Assembly (NCBI GenBank): GCA_037447655.1
Contig: JBBHKE010000302.1
Coordinates: 124,001-188,000, forward strand
DNA length: 64,000 nucleotides
Source of the DNA: Zygnema cylindricum
Lineage: Eukaryota > Streptophyta > Zygnematophyceae > Zygnematales > Zygnemataceae
Direction of reading: 5' to 3'
Part shown: piece after piece, positions 1-11,675 of the stretch
Position numbering within the stretch: position 1 is the first letter of the stretch
Layout: every line of letters starts with the position of its first letter
Position numbers and translations under genes: made by a program
Notes under the pieces: model-generated
Seen by the model: the letters and a program-made list of their open reading frames with translations, nothing else
What the model was told of the DNA's origin: nothing
Databases searched by the model: none

Positions 1-344
1 GGCTGAACTCTGACTATTTGATTTGCAGTATTTCCTGCCTACATAGTTCCCTATAGGTAATGTTGTTGAGTTTTTTGAATGTCATCACGCAAACTGCGCG
101 ATTATATCATTTTAAAACTTTGAGATCATGAACACTGTTGTGTAACCGTCTTATGTGCTCTCCCTTGCCCATTAATTGGCATGTTTGTGAGGATTTGTAT
201 CGCGATAATTGCTTAAGATTAGCAAATGTGTGCCTTTAACGACAACATTGGTCATAGCCCTGGTTAACGGGAAAATGTGAATTTGATGGTTGACATCACC
301 TCTGAGCAATAAATCAATGATTAATTGTACAATTTGGGTACAAG
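1..344. other. flank left of copia A, no gene seen
   Basis: AT-rich sequence without a convincing reading frame or repeat. It ends at ACAAG (340-344), directly before the first LTR, which would be that element's target-site duplication, but the matching right-hand copy was not found. Confidence 0.5.
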
Positions 345-1326
345 TGTTGAAAAAAATATTTTATATTCTAGTTCATTTGCTTATGGTCTTACTGCAGTTT
401 TCATACTTGTCGTAGTCACTGAGGACTAGCAGGCAGCCATAGGCAGCCATGCTTGCCCCTAGCAGACAAGGAGACAGACAGATGGAGCAGAAGACACGGC
501 TCCTGCAAAAGATAGATGACTGAATCAGGGTTTGATCATGCGGCCTTTCGGATAAACGCCGTACAGCGTAGCTGTCCGTCTTATTCGTTAGGTTATGGAG
601 ATCGTTAAAGTAAATAGAGTACGATAAATATTTAAACATTACGGAACGACAAATTTCATTTAACAGTTTACGAGACATATTGAACATGGAAAAGTATTGG
701 TCCGCACGAAATCCGGATCGCACAGAATGTACGAAACGACATTTAACTTCGACGAACGAAATCAATTGTCCGGATCAAATCGAACGGCTCACAAAAGAGC
801 AAGTATACCGAAGTGGACTTTTGGCGGTTTGCGGAGCAGATGTCAGCGGATGACACGTGGCGAGTTATGATTTGTCAGCGGATATTACGGGAGGAGCAAC
901 TACGGCTTAGGAACTGACACGCGTCAGCGGAGCGGCCATGCCGTACAACGGTCGTATAAAAAGTACAGCGGTACATGTACTTTCTTGTACCATACAATGT
1001 TTTGATTGGCTCGAGTACGCTAGTAGTAGGCTCAAAAAGGAAGCTTAGGACTTCGAAAAATTTAGGTTTTCGCCTCTCTCCCAAAGTGCATTTGTGTTTA
1101 TAGGCCAACTTTCGTCAGCCATAACTTAATGCTCAGGTGAGCAATTTCAGTGATTCTTTTTGCTGCAAACTCAAGGAAGTCCCGGCTACACAAAGATGTA
1201 TTCGGTCAGAGTTTTTGCGTGCCAGGGTCACTCTTATTCATTGCCAAAGTCAAAAGTGCAACAATTATCCTAGAGACTTCTTATAAGCTAGACATTCTGT
1301 GAACCAATGGAGATCATAGAATTACA
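345..1326 (+). repeat. 5' LTR of copia A
   Basis: Begins TGTTGAAA and ends in CA at 1326, just before the PBS-like GGTTATGG. Its layout matches the other LTRs: a purine/pyrimidine-rich head, an antisense tRNA-like stretch (521-598), GTAC-rich promoter-like DNA near 930-1000 and a conserved 3' third (about 1100-1326). There is no partner LTR in the window. Confidence 0.75.
521..598 (-). other. antisense tRNA-like module in LTR A
   Basis: Minus strand, weakest of the set. A box-A-like CTAACGAATAAGAC and a box-B-like GATCAAACC are separated as in a tRNA gene. Confidence 0.4.
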
Positions 1327-1330
1327 GGTT

Positions 1331-2491
1331 ATGGCCCCCCCCTCTAGGGTGCCCATTTTCAATGGATCAGGGTTCATTTATTGGGAAACCATGATGAGGG
1401 GTGCATTGTTTGAAAAACGACTATAGGGAATTGTGAGTGGTCGTGTGCGTCTGCCTTCCGCAAAATTGGGAGTTACACCAAGGTTTGGAGGATCTCAATT
1501 CAAAGGAGGAGCAGCAAAGGCAAAGGTGGTAGATGATATTGGGGAAAGCATTGTGTCGGACATAGGGAAGGAGAAAGGGAAGGAGAAAGGGAAGGAGAAA
1601 CTCACACCGATGGCTACTAGATCGGTTCCTGTAGCAAATGTTCAGAAAACCGAGGCAAATGATACTGAAATCAAGGATCTCAACAATACCGTGGCGACTC
1701 ATTTTATTCTCGGGCGTCTCACTCAAGCAGTGGCTACATCTCATCTTCATGTGGAGAGGGCGGGCGAGTTTTGGGAGGCTCTTGTCAACATTTACAAGAG
1801 TGGTACGGTTCAACAGCAGAAGTTGGCATATCAGAAGGTACAGGCATAAGTGTACAAAGTGGGAAAGATGTTAGACTTTTGTAATGACTTGGCCAGGTTA
1901 TTTATAGAGTTGGAGAGTGCGGGGAAAAGGGAGACTGAGGAAGAGAAGGTGACTACTTTGTTGATGAAACTCCCATATGACTATGAAAACATTGTTAATA
2001 GGGTTCAAGACTTGCCAGATTATCGATGGATCTGGAACTTTGTTGTGGGAATTTTTTTTGGTTCGTGAAAGCACAATTGAGATTAAGATAGGAGGAAAGA
2101 GTGTTCAAGCATTTGCTGTTGGAACTAATTGGGGGGATAACGATTCCAAGAAACCTTATGGCAACTTTAGTGGAGGAAGAAGAGGAAATCAATCGGACGG
2201 ATCCGGATCGAGGCCTCCGAAGGGGCTTTGTCACTTTTGTAAGAAGCCGGGACATTACATGGCGGAGTGTACTAAACAAACAGAACTATTATTGAAAAAG
2301 GAGCAGATCGGAAAACTAGTCGTAGGAAAGAAAAAGGCATTTGTGGCAACACAATTCATCGAAGAGGATTCTGATGAGGACGATGGAGAACTTCTCCTGA
2401 ACGAGGAGCTGGAGGTGAAAGGTGAGTCGGAGATTCCTAGGAGGCAAAAGTGTGCTTTCGGTGGAGTAAAGGAAGCTCTTGAAGAAGGATA
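1331..2491 (+). pseudogene. copia A gag (degenerate)
   Basis: Copia-type Gag, opening with the family signature PPSRVPIFNG followed by a conserved W, as in UBN2/DUF4219-type Gag proteins. An in-frame TAG near 1424 replaces the Trp codon seen in copy C (HLWGIVSG). Further downstream a CCHC zinc knuckle (CHFCKKPGHYMAEC, about 2230-2271) is intact, followed by an acidic linker and the conserved RRQKCAFGG block that marks the Gag-protease border. A stop at about 1847 and frame breaks near 1850-2070 separate the pieces. Not functional. Confidence 0.8.
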
Positions 2492-3552
2492 GATTATTGA
2501 TTCAAGAGCCTTTATGTATATGTGTAGAGTAAAACCATTGTTTACCACAATGAGAAAGATCCCTGCGGTAGAGATAGAGTATGGGGATGGAAGAATGGTA
2601 ACCACTAATTTAATAGGATCACTAGATCTGAGAGTCTTAGTTGATGATAAGACATCCATAGTCACTTTTTCAGATGTTTTTTTTATCCCTGCGTCGAACA
2701 AAAATCTTATCGCTACGTCGGTCTTAGATGATAAGGGTTTTTAGACTGGTACTAAAAAAAAAACCTTTTTTGCTAGCTATGAGAATGAAGTGTACTTCAC
2801 AGCTGAAAAGGGTAGCCAAAGAATGTTTAGGCTGAATTCGAGTAATAAAAAGATGGGAGTGTACTATGCCGGTGTAGGTTATTTGATGATATGGCCTAAA
2901 AGATTGGGACATGTGCATCTAGATAGATTGAATGTAATGATGAAAATGGGTGTAGTTGAGGGAATATATTTCGGAGATAATGAGACCTTAGATGATTGTA
3001 GTGGATGTGCTCAAGGTAAGGCCCACAGATTGCCTTTCCCAAAAAGTGCAACATATAAAGGCAAAAAAGTCTTAGATCTAGTTGACATTGACATATGGGG
3101 ACCGGCTAAAGTGCCATCACTTGGAGGGAAAAAAATTATGCTTACTATCAGTGATGATTGGTCTAGATACTATAAAGTATATTTTTGAAAAACAAATCTG
3201 AGGCTTCGACTTATTTTAAAGAGTATAAAGCATGGAGTGAAAAGCTTCATGAGACACCTATCAAAAGAGTGAGGAGTGATAATGGGGGGAATACACTTCT
3301 AATGAGTTTGAGGATTTTTTGAAAGAGGAAGGGGTTCAACACCAAAAGACATTTCCAAAGAACCCACAAAAAAATGGAATAGCCGAAAGACTAAATCGGA
3401 CCTTAAGTGATAGTGCCCGTAGTATGCTGACAGATAAAGAGATAAGGAAAAGTTTTTGGGTAGAAGCTATGAATTGTGCCAACTATCACAAAAATAGAGT
3501 CCTTACCTCGGCGGCAAATGGACAAACACCTTAAAAAAGATGGACCATGAGA
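2492..3552 (+). pseudogene. copia A protease and integrase N-terminal part
   Basis: The protease region has lost its active-site motif: the DSGAS block reads as DSRAF. Integrase follows with a zinc-binding remnant (KRLGHVHLDR and CSGCAQGKAH), the LVDIDIWGPA block holding the first catalytic Asp, a damaged RSDNGG block (frameshift near 3290) and the NGIAERLNRTL block with the catalytic Glu. The reading is cut at 3552 by copia B. Confidence 0.8.
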
Positions 3553-4520
3553 TGTTGAAATCAATAAATTTATGGAGTATTTTCTAGGTCTTAATAGATT
3601 AAATAAAAAAGGAAGTGTAGGCAGCCTGCTTCCACCTCCTCCCTCTAACCCACATACTTGTTCCACTCATTGAAGGAAAGGGAGGAAGGTGGAGCCATGG
3701 CTGCTTCTTCAACTAAGAAAGAGACTAAAGTTTTTAGTAAAAAGACTGATAGACCAAGTATTTGATCCTAGTCACTAAGATCATCAACCGGTAGCCGGTA
3801 GCGTTGTCCTATAGTCTAGGACTAGTGTTAGGATACATATGGTGTGATAATTACTAAAACTTGTACTATCGAATTAGGCCGATTAACGGATTGGTATAAA
3901 AAGGAACATAGAAACAGATAGAATATTTGTTTAGATAAACTGAATACTAATTTCAACTGCTAGTACTAAAGGTCGGTTTGGATCCGACGGCACGCGTCAT
4001 CGCCGAGATCCCGAAATGGCCGCTTTGGCACTTATTGGGCATGACATGACTTGGCGCCACGTGGCAAGATAACATTGAGAAGCGCGGATCCCAGTGAACA
4101 TGATGACAAGTGCGGAGGAGACAGGCGTCCACTCCATGGCCTTGTTGTACACATGCCATACAAAAATGACATCGGCCATAGTACCTTTTTGTACTACAGA
4201 GTCTTCTAATTTGTCCGTACATCAATAGATAGGGTTGTGAGAGGGGTTTAGAACTTGGAGGATTGAGGAGGTAGCCGCCTATCTCCCAACAAGCTTGTAA
4301 AAATATTGGCATCTTTGCCACTGCATAGTTTATCGCCTGGTTGGGCGTTTGCATTGATTCTTTTTGCTATGGACTCAAAGGAGTCTAGACTGCACAGTGG
4401 TGCAGCAAGATTGTATGTTTTCCTACTTGGGTAGCAGTGGTCCTAGTTGAAAAGGGGTCAGTTAAAAACTACCTAGAGGATTTTTCAAATCTTTGGTCCA
4501 TTGGGAGACACAAAGTTACA
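3553..4520 (+). repeat. 5' LTR of copia B
   Basis: TGTTGAAATC...GTTACA, 968 bp, ending immediately before GGTTATGGGCCCACC. It carries an antisense tRNA-like module at 3755-3833, and the conserved LTR tail includes the TTTTTGCT-ACTCAAAGGAGTC block near 4359-4385. Confidence 0.85.
3755..3833 (-). other. antisense tRNA-like module in LTR B (5')
   Basis: Minus strand. A T-arm-like CTAGGATCAAATACTTGG sits downstream of a D-arm-like TAGACTATAGGACAACGC. Confidence 0.45.
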
Positions 4521-4535
4521 GGTTATGGGCCCACC
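4521..4535 (+). other. primer-binding site of copia B (half tRNA-iMet type)
   Basis: GGTTATGGGCCCACC directly follows the CA end of the LTR and is the exact reverse complement of nucleotides 25-39 of plant initiator tRNA-Met (recalled sequence). The gag ATG lies inside it (4525-4527). Confidence 0.7.
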
Positions 4536-5457
4536 CTCTACGGTGCCCATCTTCAACGGATCTGGATTTATCTATTGTGAAGCAATGATGACAGGGGCTT
4601 TGTTTGAGAAACGATACTGAGGCATTGTCAGTGGACAAGTGAAACGTCCGTCTTTGGAAATCCCACAAGGGTTTGGTGGAGTGAGGCTTTCTCTAGCAGT
4701 ATCTGCTCCAACGGAGGAGGCAGACGGTACGACCAACAATGTGTCTAAAAAGGGAAAAAAGTAGGAGACACCTATTACCCCTATCGCCGCGACACCTGGA
4801 GCGGTCGTTGTGAAGACCGAGGAAAATGATACTCAAATGTGGGAATGCACAAACATGGCGGCCAAGCATTTCATCCTCAGGCACATTACTCAAGCTTTTG
4901 CAACTTCCCATCTTCACATTCACAAGGCGGAGAAAGTGTGGGTGACTTTAGTGGAGATCTATAGAGCCGGTACTATTCAAGAGCTCCAGGTGGCCGAGCA
5001 AAGGCTAAGGGATTACACTTACAAAGAGAGAAAGATTTTAGACTACTGTAATGATCTCTCTTGTTCATATATGGAGATGGAAAGTCCCGGATGAACAAGA
5101 ACAATGAAGATGAAAGTCAACACCCATATCAAAAAGTTGCCTGACGAGTATAAAAACATAGTGTACCGAGTGCAGGAAATGGATGACAGTTGTGGTTCAG
5201 AAGATACTTGTGTAAGAGAACACCATCGAGATTTGAAGAGGAGGAAAAAACATTCAAGCTCTAGTTGCTGGAGCAAATCGGTGGAGAAAGGATTCGAGGA
5301 AGCCATACATCACCTTCAAAAGAGATCAATTTGGAGGACTAAGGCCACCAAATAGTATTTGTCACTTTTGCAAAAAGCCAAGACACTTCATGGTGAAGTG
5401 TACCAAGCTTTCGGAGTTGAGGCTCCAAAAGAACCGTGGAGGGGAGCCTTCCGAAGG
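4525..5457 (+). pseudogene. copia B gag, N-terminal part
   Basis: Starts at the ATG within the PBS (MGPPS...) and shows the GSGFIY block, then a TGA near 4618 where other copies have a Trp or Arg codon. The central Gag helices are recognisable (AAKHFILRHITQ, HKAEKVWVTLVEIYR, about 4855-4990). A zinc-knuckle remnant (CHFCKKPRHFMVKC, about 5359-5400) precedes the point where copia C is inserted. Several frame breaks. Confidence 0.75.
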
Positions 5458-6360
5458 TGTTGAAAAGAGGTAATTAATAGTTCACTTCTATAATTTAGTT
5501 AGAATGTAAAGAGAGAGAAAGAGAGAACCAAAGACACGCCATGGCTGCCGCGTCATTTAGAAGGAGGTAGAATGAAATAGAAGGTATTTTACAATTTGTA
5601 GCAAAATTATGCCTTTGGCCGAATTTGAACCGGGGTCTACAGACTACTATATAGACCTAAGCCTTATCCATTAAGGCACTAGCGAAACGATCTACGTATT
5701 ACGTTGCACGCAAATTTATGTATTTGTTAAACATACTAATTTGCAACAGACTAACGAAAACACACATTAATCAATTCATGCATGGAAACGAATCGAAGCC
5801 GCATAAAAACAAATGATCGGATGACGACAATTGCAGCCACCACCCGCAATAAACTTTCGGCGGCCTTTGGGGATAGCGTCACGCGACCCCACGTGGCACC
5901 ATACCATTGGATACCGGAGAAGATGAGAGGATGAACCATGGCTCCCGTTTTGACAAACGTCACTTTGAAAGCCATGTCGTACAATGGACGTACAATAAGT
6001 ACACCGCCTAGTGTACCTTCTTGTACTATATAGTGTTTCTATTGGAATAGGGTTTAGTAGTAGGCAGTCGTAAGTAGGCAGACGAGGAATTAGTGAAATT
6101 TAGGTACCGCTCTTTAAGAGAGCTTGTAATTATAAAGGTCATCTTTGGCCAGCCATAACTTACTGCTCAGGGAAGCAAATTCAGTGAATCTTTTTGCGTT
6201 TGACTCAGGGGAGTCTTGTCCTCAAACGGGTGAGAGTGGTCATAATATTTGTGTGCCTGGGTGGCGCTCATTCAGTGAGAAAGTAGAAGGGGAAAATATT
6301 ATCTTAGAGGCTTTACATAGGCTGCTCATTCTTTGGGTCAATAGAGACCACAGAATTGCA
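5458..6360 (+). repeat. 5' LTR of copia C
   Basis: 903 bp, TGTTGAAAAG...AATTGCA. Contains an antisense tRNA-like module (5619-5685), a TATATAG motif near 6036 that could serve as a TATA box, and the conserved tail shared by all LTRs here. Confidence 0.92.
5619..5685 (-). other. antisense tRNA-like module in LTR C (5')
   Basis: Minus strand. The D-arm-like GCCTTAATGGATAAGGC can form a 4-bp stem (GCCT/AGGC) and resembles a tRNA-Arg D-arm; box B is GGTTCAAATTC. A GGTCTA/TAGACC stem lies between them in place of an anticodon arm. Confidence 0.55.
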
Positions 6361-6375
6361 GGTTATGGGCCCACC
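6361..6375 (+). other. primer-binding site of copia C (half tRNA-iMet type)
   Basis: GGTTATGGGCCCACC begins at the first base after the LTR. It pairs perfectly with the anticodon-stem/loop part of initiator tRNA-Met rather than its 3' CCA end. The ATG at 6365-6367 is the likely gag start, so PBS and coding sequence overlap. Confidence 0.75.
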
Positions 6376-7515
6376 CTCTAGGGTGCCCATATTTGATGGG
6401 GCAGACTTTTTTTATTGGGAAATGATGATGGAGGGAGAACTATTTGAGAAACACCTATGGGGCATAGTGTCCGGACAAGTTCGATGTCCACCTCCACTTG
6501 GGTTTGGAGGAACGCGTTTTTTTGGCACCTCCGCCTCTACAGTAGGTAGAAAAGCTTCCACCATCACTGAGGATGAAGACGAGGAAAGAGACGAGATTGT
6601 CATGGAAGGAGAAATGGGAAGAGTTACAACTCAAGTGACACCATTGCCAAAGGCGATATTGGCAGCAGCACCACCAACAACGACGACAAGGGTTCAGATC
6701 GAAAGATCAGAGTATGAAAAGTGGAACTACAAAGACAAGGTTGCTAAGCTCTTAATTCTTAAAAGTGTAGCAAAGGGCATTGCCATTTCCTTTATGCATG
6801 TCAAATATTCATCTCAGATTTGGATATCACTAGTTAACAAATATAAGAGTGGATCATTGCAGCAACAACAGTTGGCAGAAAACAAGATTGCAGCTTATAC
6901 TTATAAAGGAGGAAGCATGAATAATTATTGCAATGATTTAGTAGCATTATTTGGAGAGCTAGAGAGTGCAGGTAACTCATGGTCTTAGAGACAAAGAGTG
7001 AACACATTAATGATGAAACAACCTGAAGAGTATGAGAATATCATTAATCGATTGCAAGACATATGAGATAGCAATTGGCATTAGGATGACATAGTGGGAA
7101 TGATTTTAGTGAAAGAAAGAACCATAGAGCTTAGGAGAGCGCGTCCAAATGTTCAAGCATTGTCTGTAGGAGCTGATTGGCGGAAGCATGATGAGGAGAG
7201 AGAAAAAGATCCCTATCAAAACTTTGGAGGAAGAGGACACGGAGGTGGCAGATTTGATAGACATGGGAGAGGAACTTCTCGAGGAGGATTATGTCCCTTC
7301 TTCAAGAAACCGGGACACTATATGGCAGATTGTGGCAAACTTGCAGATCTTCGACAAAAAGATGGGCAAGGGACCTCAAGAAATGGAGGAAAGAAAAAGG
7401 CTTTCCTAACTCAAGTTCAGGATGAGCAAGAGAACGAAGAAACGGAACAGGAAGAGGAACTTGAGGAGCTTGAGGATCTTCTTCTTAATCCGAAAAACAC
7501 TGAAAAACATGTTGA
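6365..7515 (+). pseudogene. copia C gag
   Basis: Gag in one frame from the ATG inside the PBS. The N-terminal PPSRVPIFDGADFFYWE block is followed by a variable linker and the helical core (about 6715-6985). In-frame stops occur at about 6986, 7064 and 7079. The zinc knuckle (about 7290-7331) reads CPFFKKPGHYMADC, so its second Cys is lost. A Glu-rich linker leads to RRQKCAFGG (about 7525). Gag would form the cytoplasmic particle that packages the RNA. The frame is the same before and after each stop, so these are point nonsense mutations. Confidence 0.85.
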
Positions 7516-8860
7516 TATTCCACGGAGACAAAAGTGTGCTTTCGGAGGTAAGAGGGATCCACCTGAAGATGGGTGGATCATAGACTCAGGGGCCTCAATG
7601 CATATGTGCAAAGATAAAAGGTGGTTCTCTAAACTGAGAAAGATTCCAACGGTTGAGATAGAGTACGTAGATGGTAGAGTAGAAACCACAAGTCTTGTTG
7701 GAACTGTTGACTTGAAGGTTCTAGTTGATGGAAAGGCCTCAATTGTAACACTCCCAGACGTTCTTTACATTCCACAACTTAGCAAGAACCTAGTCTCAAC
7801 CGCTGTCCTAGAGAAAAAAGAGTTTGAAATAGGAACTAGGAAAGGAATCTTCACTGCAAGCTTTGATAATGAGGTTTATTTCATAGCTGAGAAGGGCAGT
7901 CAAGGAAAGTTTAGAATTGTTCTTTGTAATGAAAAAAGTGTTCTGTTCTCGTGTGCAAGTGAGATGATGCTTTGGCACAAAAGGTTGGGGCATGTGCACC
8001 TAGATAGATGAAAGAAAATGAAGAAAAAAAGACTAGTGGAGGGTATTACTTTTGAGGATGATGAGACCTTTGATGATTGTAGTGGATGTGCCCAAGGAAA
8101 GACTCATAGACTTCCATTTCCAAAGGCAACCACATTTAGGAGAGAGAAAGTATTAGATCTAGTTCACACTGATGTTTGGGGACCTGCTAGGTATGCTTCA
8201 CATGGGGGGAAGAGATAGATGTTAACCATCACAGATGATTGGTCTAGATACACGAAGGTATACTTTCTCAGACATAAGTCAAAGGTATTAAGATTTTTTA
8301 AAGAGTATAAAGTATTGAGTGAAAAACTACATGAAACCTCAATAAAAGAGATAAGAAGTGATAATGGGAAAGAATACACCTCAAGGGAATTTGAAGAATA
8401 TCTTAAAGAAGAAGGATTTCATCATGAGAAAACTGTTCCTTATAATCCGGAACAAAATGGAGTAGCAGAAAGAGTGAATAGAACTTTAGGAGATATGTCG
8501 AGAAGTATGTTAACTGATAAGAGGATAGGGTTGCAGTTTTGGGCGGAGTCTATAAACTATGCTAATTTCATCAAAAATAGAGTCTTAACTTCAGCAAATA
8601 AGGAGGAAACTCCGTATAAGAGGTGGACAGGAAGAAAGCCTGATTTGTCTAGTTTGAGAGTGTTCGGAAGTCAAGTCTACAGTTTGGATTCCGATAAGAC
8701 TAAATGGAAGTTAGAGGGGAGAGGGAAGCCAGGATATCTTGTAGGATATGATGAGAGCACAAAAGGATACCGAGTGTATGACTTGAAAAAGAGAGATATA
8801 ATTCTGGTAAAACACATAGTGGTGATGAATGAAGAGATGTCCACTGATCCATTCAAATAA
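7516..8860 (+). pseudogene. copia C protease and integrase
   Basis: The aspartic protease keeps its active site (GWIIDSGASMHMC, about 7570-7608) and the LSKNLVS block near its end. Integrase follows in the same frame: an HHCC zinc domain (LWHKRLGHVHLDR ... CSGCAQGKTHRLPF), then the D-D-E core with HTDVWGPA, RSDNGKEYTS and NGVAERVNRTL, and the C-terminal RWTGRKPD and GYLVGYDESTKGYRVYD blocks typical of copia integrases. TGA at about 8009 and TAG at about 8216 interrupt it in frame. A Lys/Glu-rich linker with a stop at 8858 leads towards RT. Confidence 0.88.
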
Positions 8861-9080
8861 AATAAGGAAGTCAAAATCAGATTAGAAACGGATCAGTTTT
8901 CTGACTTTGACTTTTAAAATGAAGAGAAGGAAGAGGGAGAAAAAGAAAAATCTGCAGATCTACCAAAAGAGAAGGAGGAAAGGACAACATCCGAGGCAAC
9001 GTCACAATACGAAGTTGAAACCGATGAGGAACTTGATGAGACACCAGAATTGGAAGATAGGGGAGTTGAAAATCTCCCTA

Positions 9081-10754
9081 AACAAAACTCAACCGGCGTC
9101 CGATTTTGAAGGGGGAAGAAGAAGAAGTAAACGACTTCAAGAAAGACAAGTAAATAACCAACTCACAAAGATGTCTCACCCAGATGAACCTCATACATAC
9201 TTAGAGGCCATAAACACTCCAGAAAGTAGCCGGTGGATCACACCTATAAATGAAAAAATGGCCTCTATCATGGAAGCCAATACATGGGAGTTGGTAGATT
9301 GTCCACCGGACCGAAAATCGATCAGATGTAAGTGGGTTTTTAAACTTAAATTAAACCTGGATAATACCATTGAGAGGTACAAAGCTTTATTAGTTGCAAA
9401 AGGTTATACTCAGAAAGAGGGGATAGACTACGAAGAAACCTTTGCACCTGTAGTCAGATTTCTTTCTGTTAAAATCCATATAAGTATAGCCGCAACGGAG
9501 GATATGGAAATCCACCAGATGGATATTAAAACGACCTTTTTGCACGGAGAGTTGGAAGAAGAAATTTACATGAGGCAACCGGAAGCATTCGTGGAAACTG
9601 GGGAAGAAAACAAAGTTTGCAAACAGATAAAATCACTCTATGGGTTTAAGCAAGCCCCGCGACAGTGGAATATAAAGCTCGACGAATTTCTGACCAGTTT
9701 GGGGTATATCAGAATTAGTTCAGATCACTCCATATATTTATTTGAGGATGAGGATGGAGTGATATTTATTGCTATTTATGTGGATGATTTGTGGTCTTAA
9801 GCAAGTCCTTGGATAAAATTAACAAACTAAAACGGGATCTTAGAAGCCGCTTAAACATGAAAGATCTCAGCGAAGCAAAGTACATTTTGGGAATTCAAAT
9901 GGAGAGGGATAAATGGAAGAGGATTATAAGACTCACTCAAAAAGAAACAATAAGTAATATGCTAGAAAAATTTCAAATGGAGAAAGCAAACGGATGTACT
10001 ACTCCTATGGATTTGAAGAAAGTGTGTGAGGGGAGTGAAGAGGGAGGAATACTGATCATTAATGATAAGATAGATGAGATAAAAAGAAGATTTATGGAAA
10101 ATATCCCTTATCGGCAGATTGTAGGCTGTTTAATATATTTTATGAATTGTACCGGGCCGGATATAGCTGCAGCCGTAGGAGTTCTCAACAAGAGTCTAAA
10201 TGAATTAAGAAAGAGAGATTATGAGGCTGCCAAAAGGGTGATGAGGTATCTGGTCGGGACAAGGGAATTGTGGTTGCATTTGGGAGGGGAGCACACTGAC
10301 AGCACAACTTGGAGTGATGCGAGTTATGGAGATGTGCCTTTAAGGCGGTGTACGACTAGATATGTGTTACAAATTGGATCTGGTAAAAAAGGAAAAGTAG
10401 TTGCTCAATCCACTATTGAGGCTGAATACATGGCTTCCTGTGCTACCACCAAAGACTTAATGTGGGTGAAATCTCTTATTGAAGAACTTGGGTTCATGAA
10501 GACAAGAACTCATAATGTTTTTTGTGATAATCAAGCTACTATCTCTATTGCAGCTAATCCGAAAGCATCACTTCAAAGCTAAGCATATGGATATTAGACT
10601 AAGCTTTGTCATAGAGAAGGATGAAAATAAAATCATTAAACTGGTTTATAAAACTGATAAAGAAATGATTGTAGACATGATGACAAAACCAGTGCCTTCC
10701 CTTAAGTTGATTTATTGTAGAGAAAACTGTGGATTAAAATTGAAAAGTGACTAA
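9081..10754 (+). pseudogene. copia C reverse transcriptase and RNase H
   Basis: RT begins after a frameshift near 9080-9110. Seen in order: SRWITPINEKMASIMEANTW, KWVFKLKLN, RYKALLVAKGYTQ, EIHQMDIKTTFLHGELEEEIYM (first catalytic Asp), SLYGFKQAPRQW and IYVDD (about 9775-9789, catalytic pair). A one-base deletion right after YVDD shifts the frame. The connection and RNase H continue to EAEYMA and FCDNQATI, with a small deletion in the SGYVLYVG block, another shift near 10560 (HFKAKHMDIR follows) and an end at 10754. The order after integrase is diagnostic of Ty1/copia. Confidence 0.9.
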
Positions 10755-10755
10755 G

Positions 10756-10767
10756 AATTAAAGGGAG
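10756..10767 (+). other. polypurine tract of copia C
   Basis: AATTAAAGGGAG lies immediately before the 3' LTR (TGTTGATAAG). Equivalent tracts precede the 3' LTRs of B (degenerate, AAAGGCAG) and E (ATAAAGGGAG). Confidence 0.75.
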
Positions 10768-11670
10768 TGTTGATAAGAGGTAATTAATACTTCACTTCTA
10801 TTATTTAGTTAGAATTTAAATAGAGAGAAAGAGAGAACCAATGACACGCCATGGCTGCCGCGTCATTTAGAAGGAGGTAGAATGAAATAGAAGGTATTTT
10901 ACTATTTGTAGCAAAATACTGTATTTGGCCTGATTTGAACCGGGGTCTACAGACTACTATATAGACCTAAGCCTTATCCATTAAGGCACTAGCGAAACGA
11001 TATACGTATTACGTTTCACGCATATTCATGTATTTGTTAAACAGACTAATTTGCAGCAGACTAACGAAAACATGCATTAATCAATTCATGCATGGAAACG
11101 AATCGAAGCCGCATAAATACAAATGATCGGACAGCCACAATTGCAGCCACCACCAGCAATAAACTTTCGGCGACCTTTGGGGATAGCGTCATGCGACCCC
11201 ACGTGGCACCATACCATTGGATACCGGAGAAGATGGGAGGATGAACCATGGCTCCCGTTTTGACAAGCGTCACTTTGAAAGCCATGTCGTACAATGGCCG
11301 TACAATAAGTACACCGCCTAGTGTACCTTCTTGTACAATATAGTATTTCTATTGGACTAGGGTTTAGTAGTAGGCAGTCGTAAGTAGGCAGACGAGGACT
11401 TAGTGAAATTTAGGTACCGCTCTCTAGGAGAGCTTGTAACTATAAAGGTCGTCTTTGACCAGCCATAACTTACTGCTCAGGGGAGCAAATTCAGTGATTC
11501 ATTTTGCGTTTGACTCAGGGGAGTCTTGTCCTCAGAGGGGTAAGAGTGGTCAGAATATTTGTTTGCTTGAGCGGCGCTTATTCAGCGGGAAAATAGAAGG
11601 GGCAAATATTATCCTAGAGGCTTTACATAGGTTGCTCATTCTTTGAGTCAATGGAGACCACAAAAATGCA
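10768..11670 (+). repeat. 3' LTR of copia C
   Basis: 903 bp, TGTTGATAAG...AAATGCA, equal in length to the 5' LTR, followed at once by the TSD GAAGG. Antisense tRNA-like module at 10930-10995. Confidence 0.92.
10930..10995 (-). other. antisense tRNA-like module in LTR C (3')
   Basis: As in the 5' LTR of C: the tRNA-like core is essentially unchanged although the LTRs differ by about 6% overall. Confidence 0.55.
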
Positions 11671-11675
11671 GAAGG

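Larger units (their letters stand above)
5458..11670 (+). mobile_element. Ty1/copia retrotransposon C, nearly full length
   Basis: The best-preserved element, 6213 bp, with two 903-bp LTRs, a PBS, all gag-pol domains in copia order and a polypurine tract. It is flanked by perfect 5-bp TSDs GAAGG (5453-5457 and 11671-11675) inside the gag of copia B. The two LTRs are roughly 94% identical by eye over their first 440 bp, so it is not recent. Gag-pol is broken by point stops and at least three frameshifts; no other element interrupts it. Confidence 0.93.

Noticed and set aside
1327-1345. Canonical plant copia PBS (TGGTATCAGAGC) downstream of the LTRs
   Set aside because: Not found after any of the five 5' LTRs; all have the GGTTATGGGCCC form instead.
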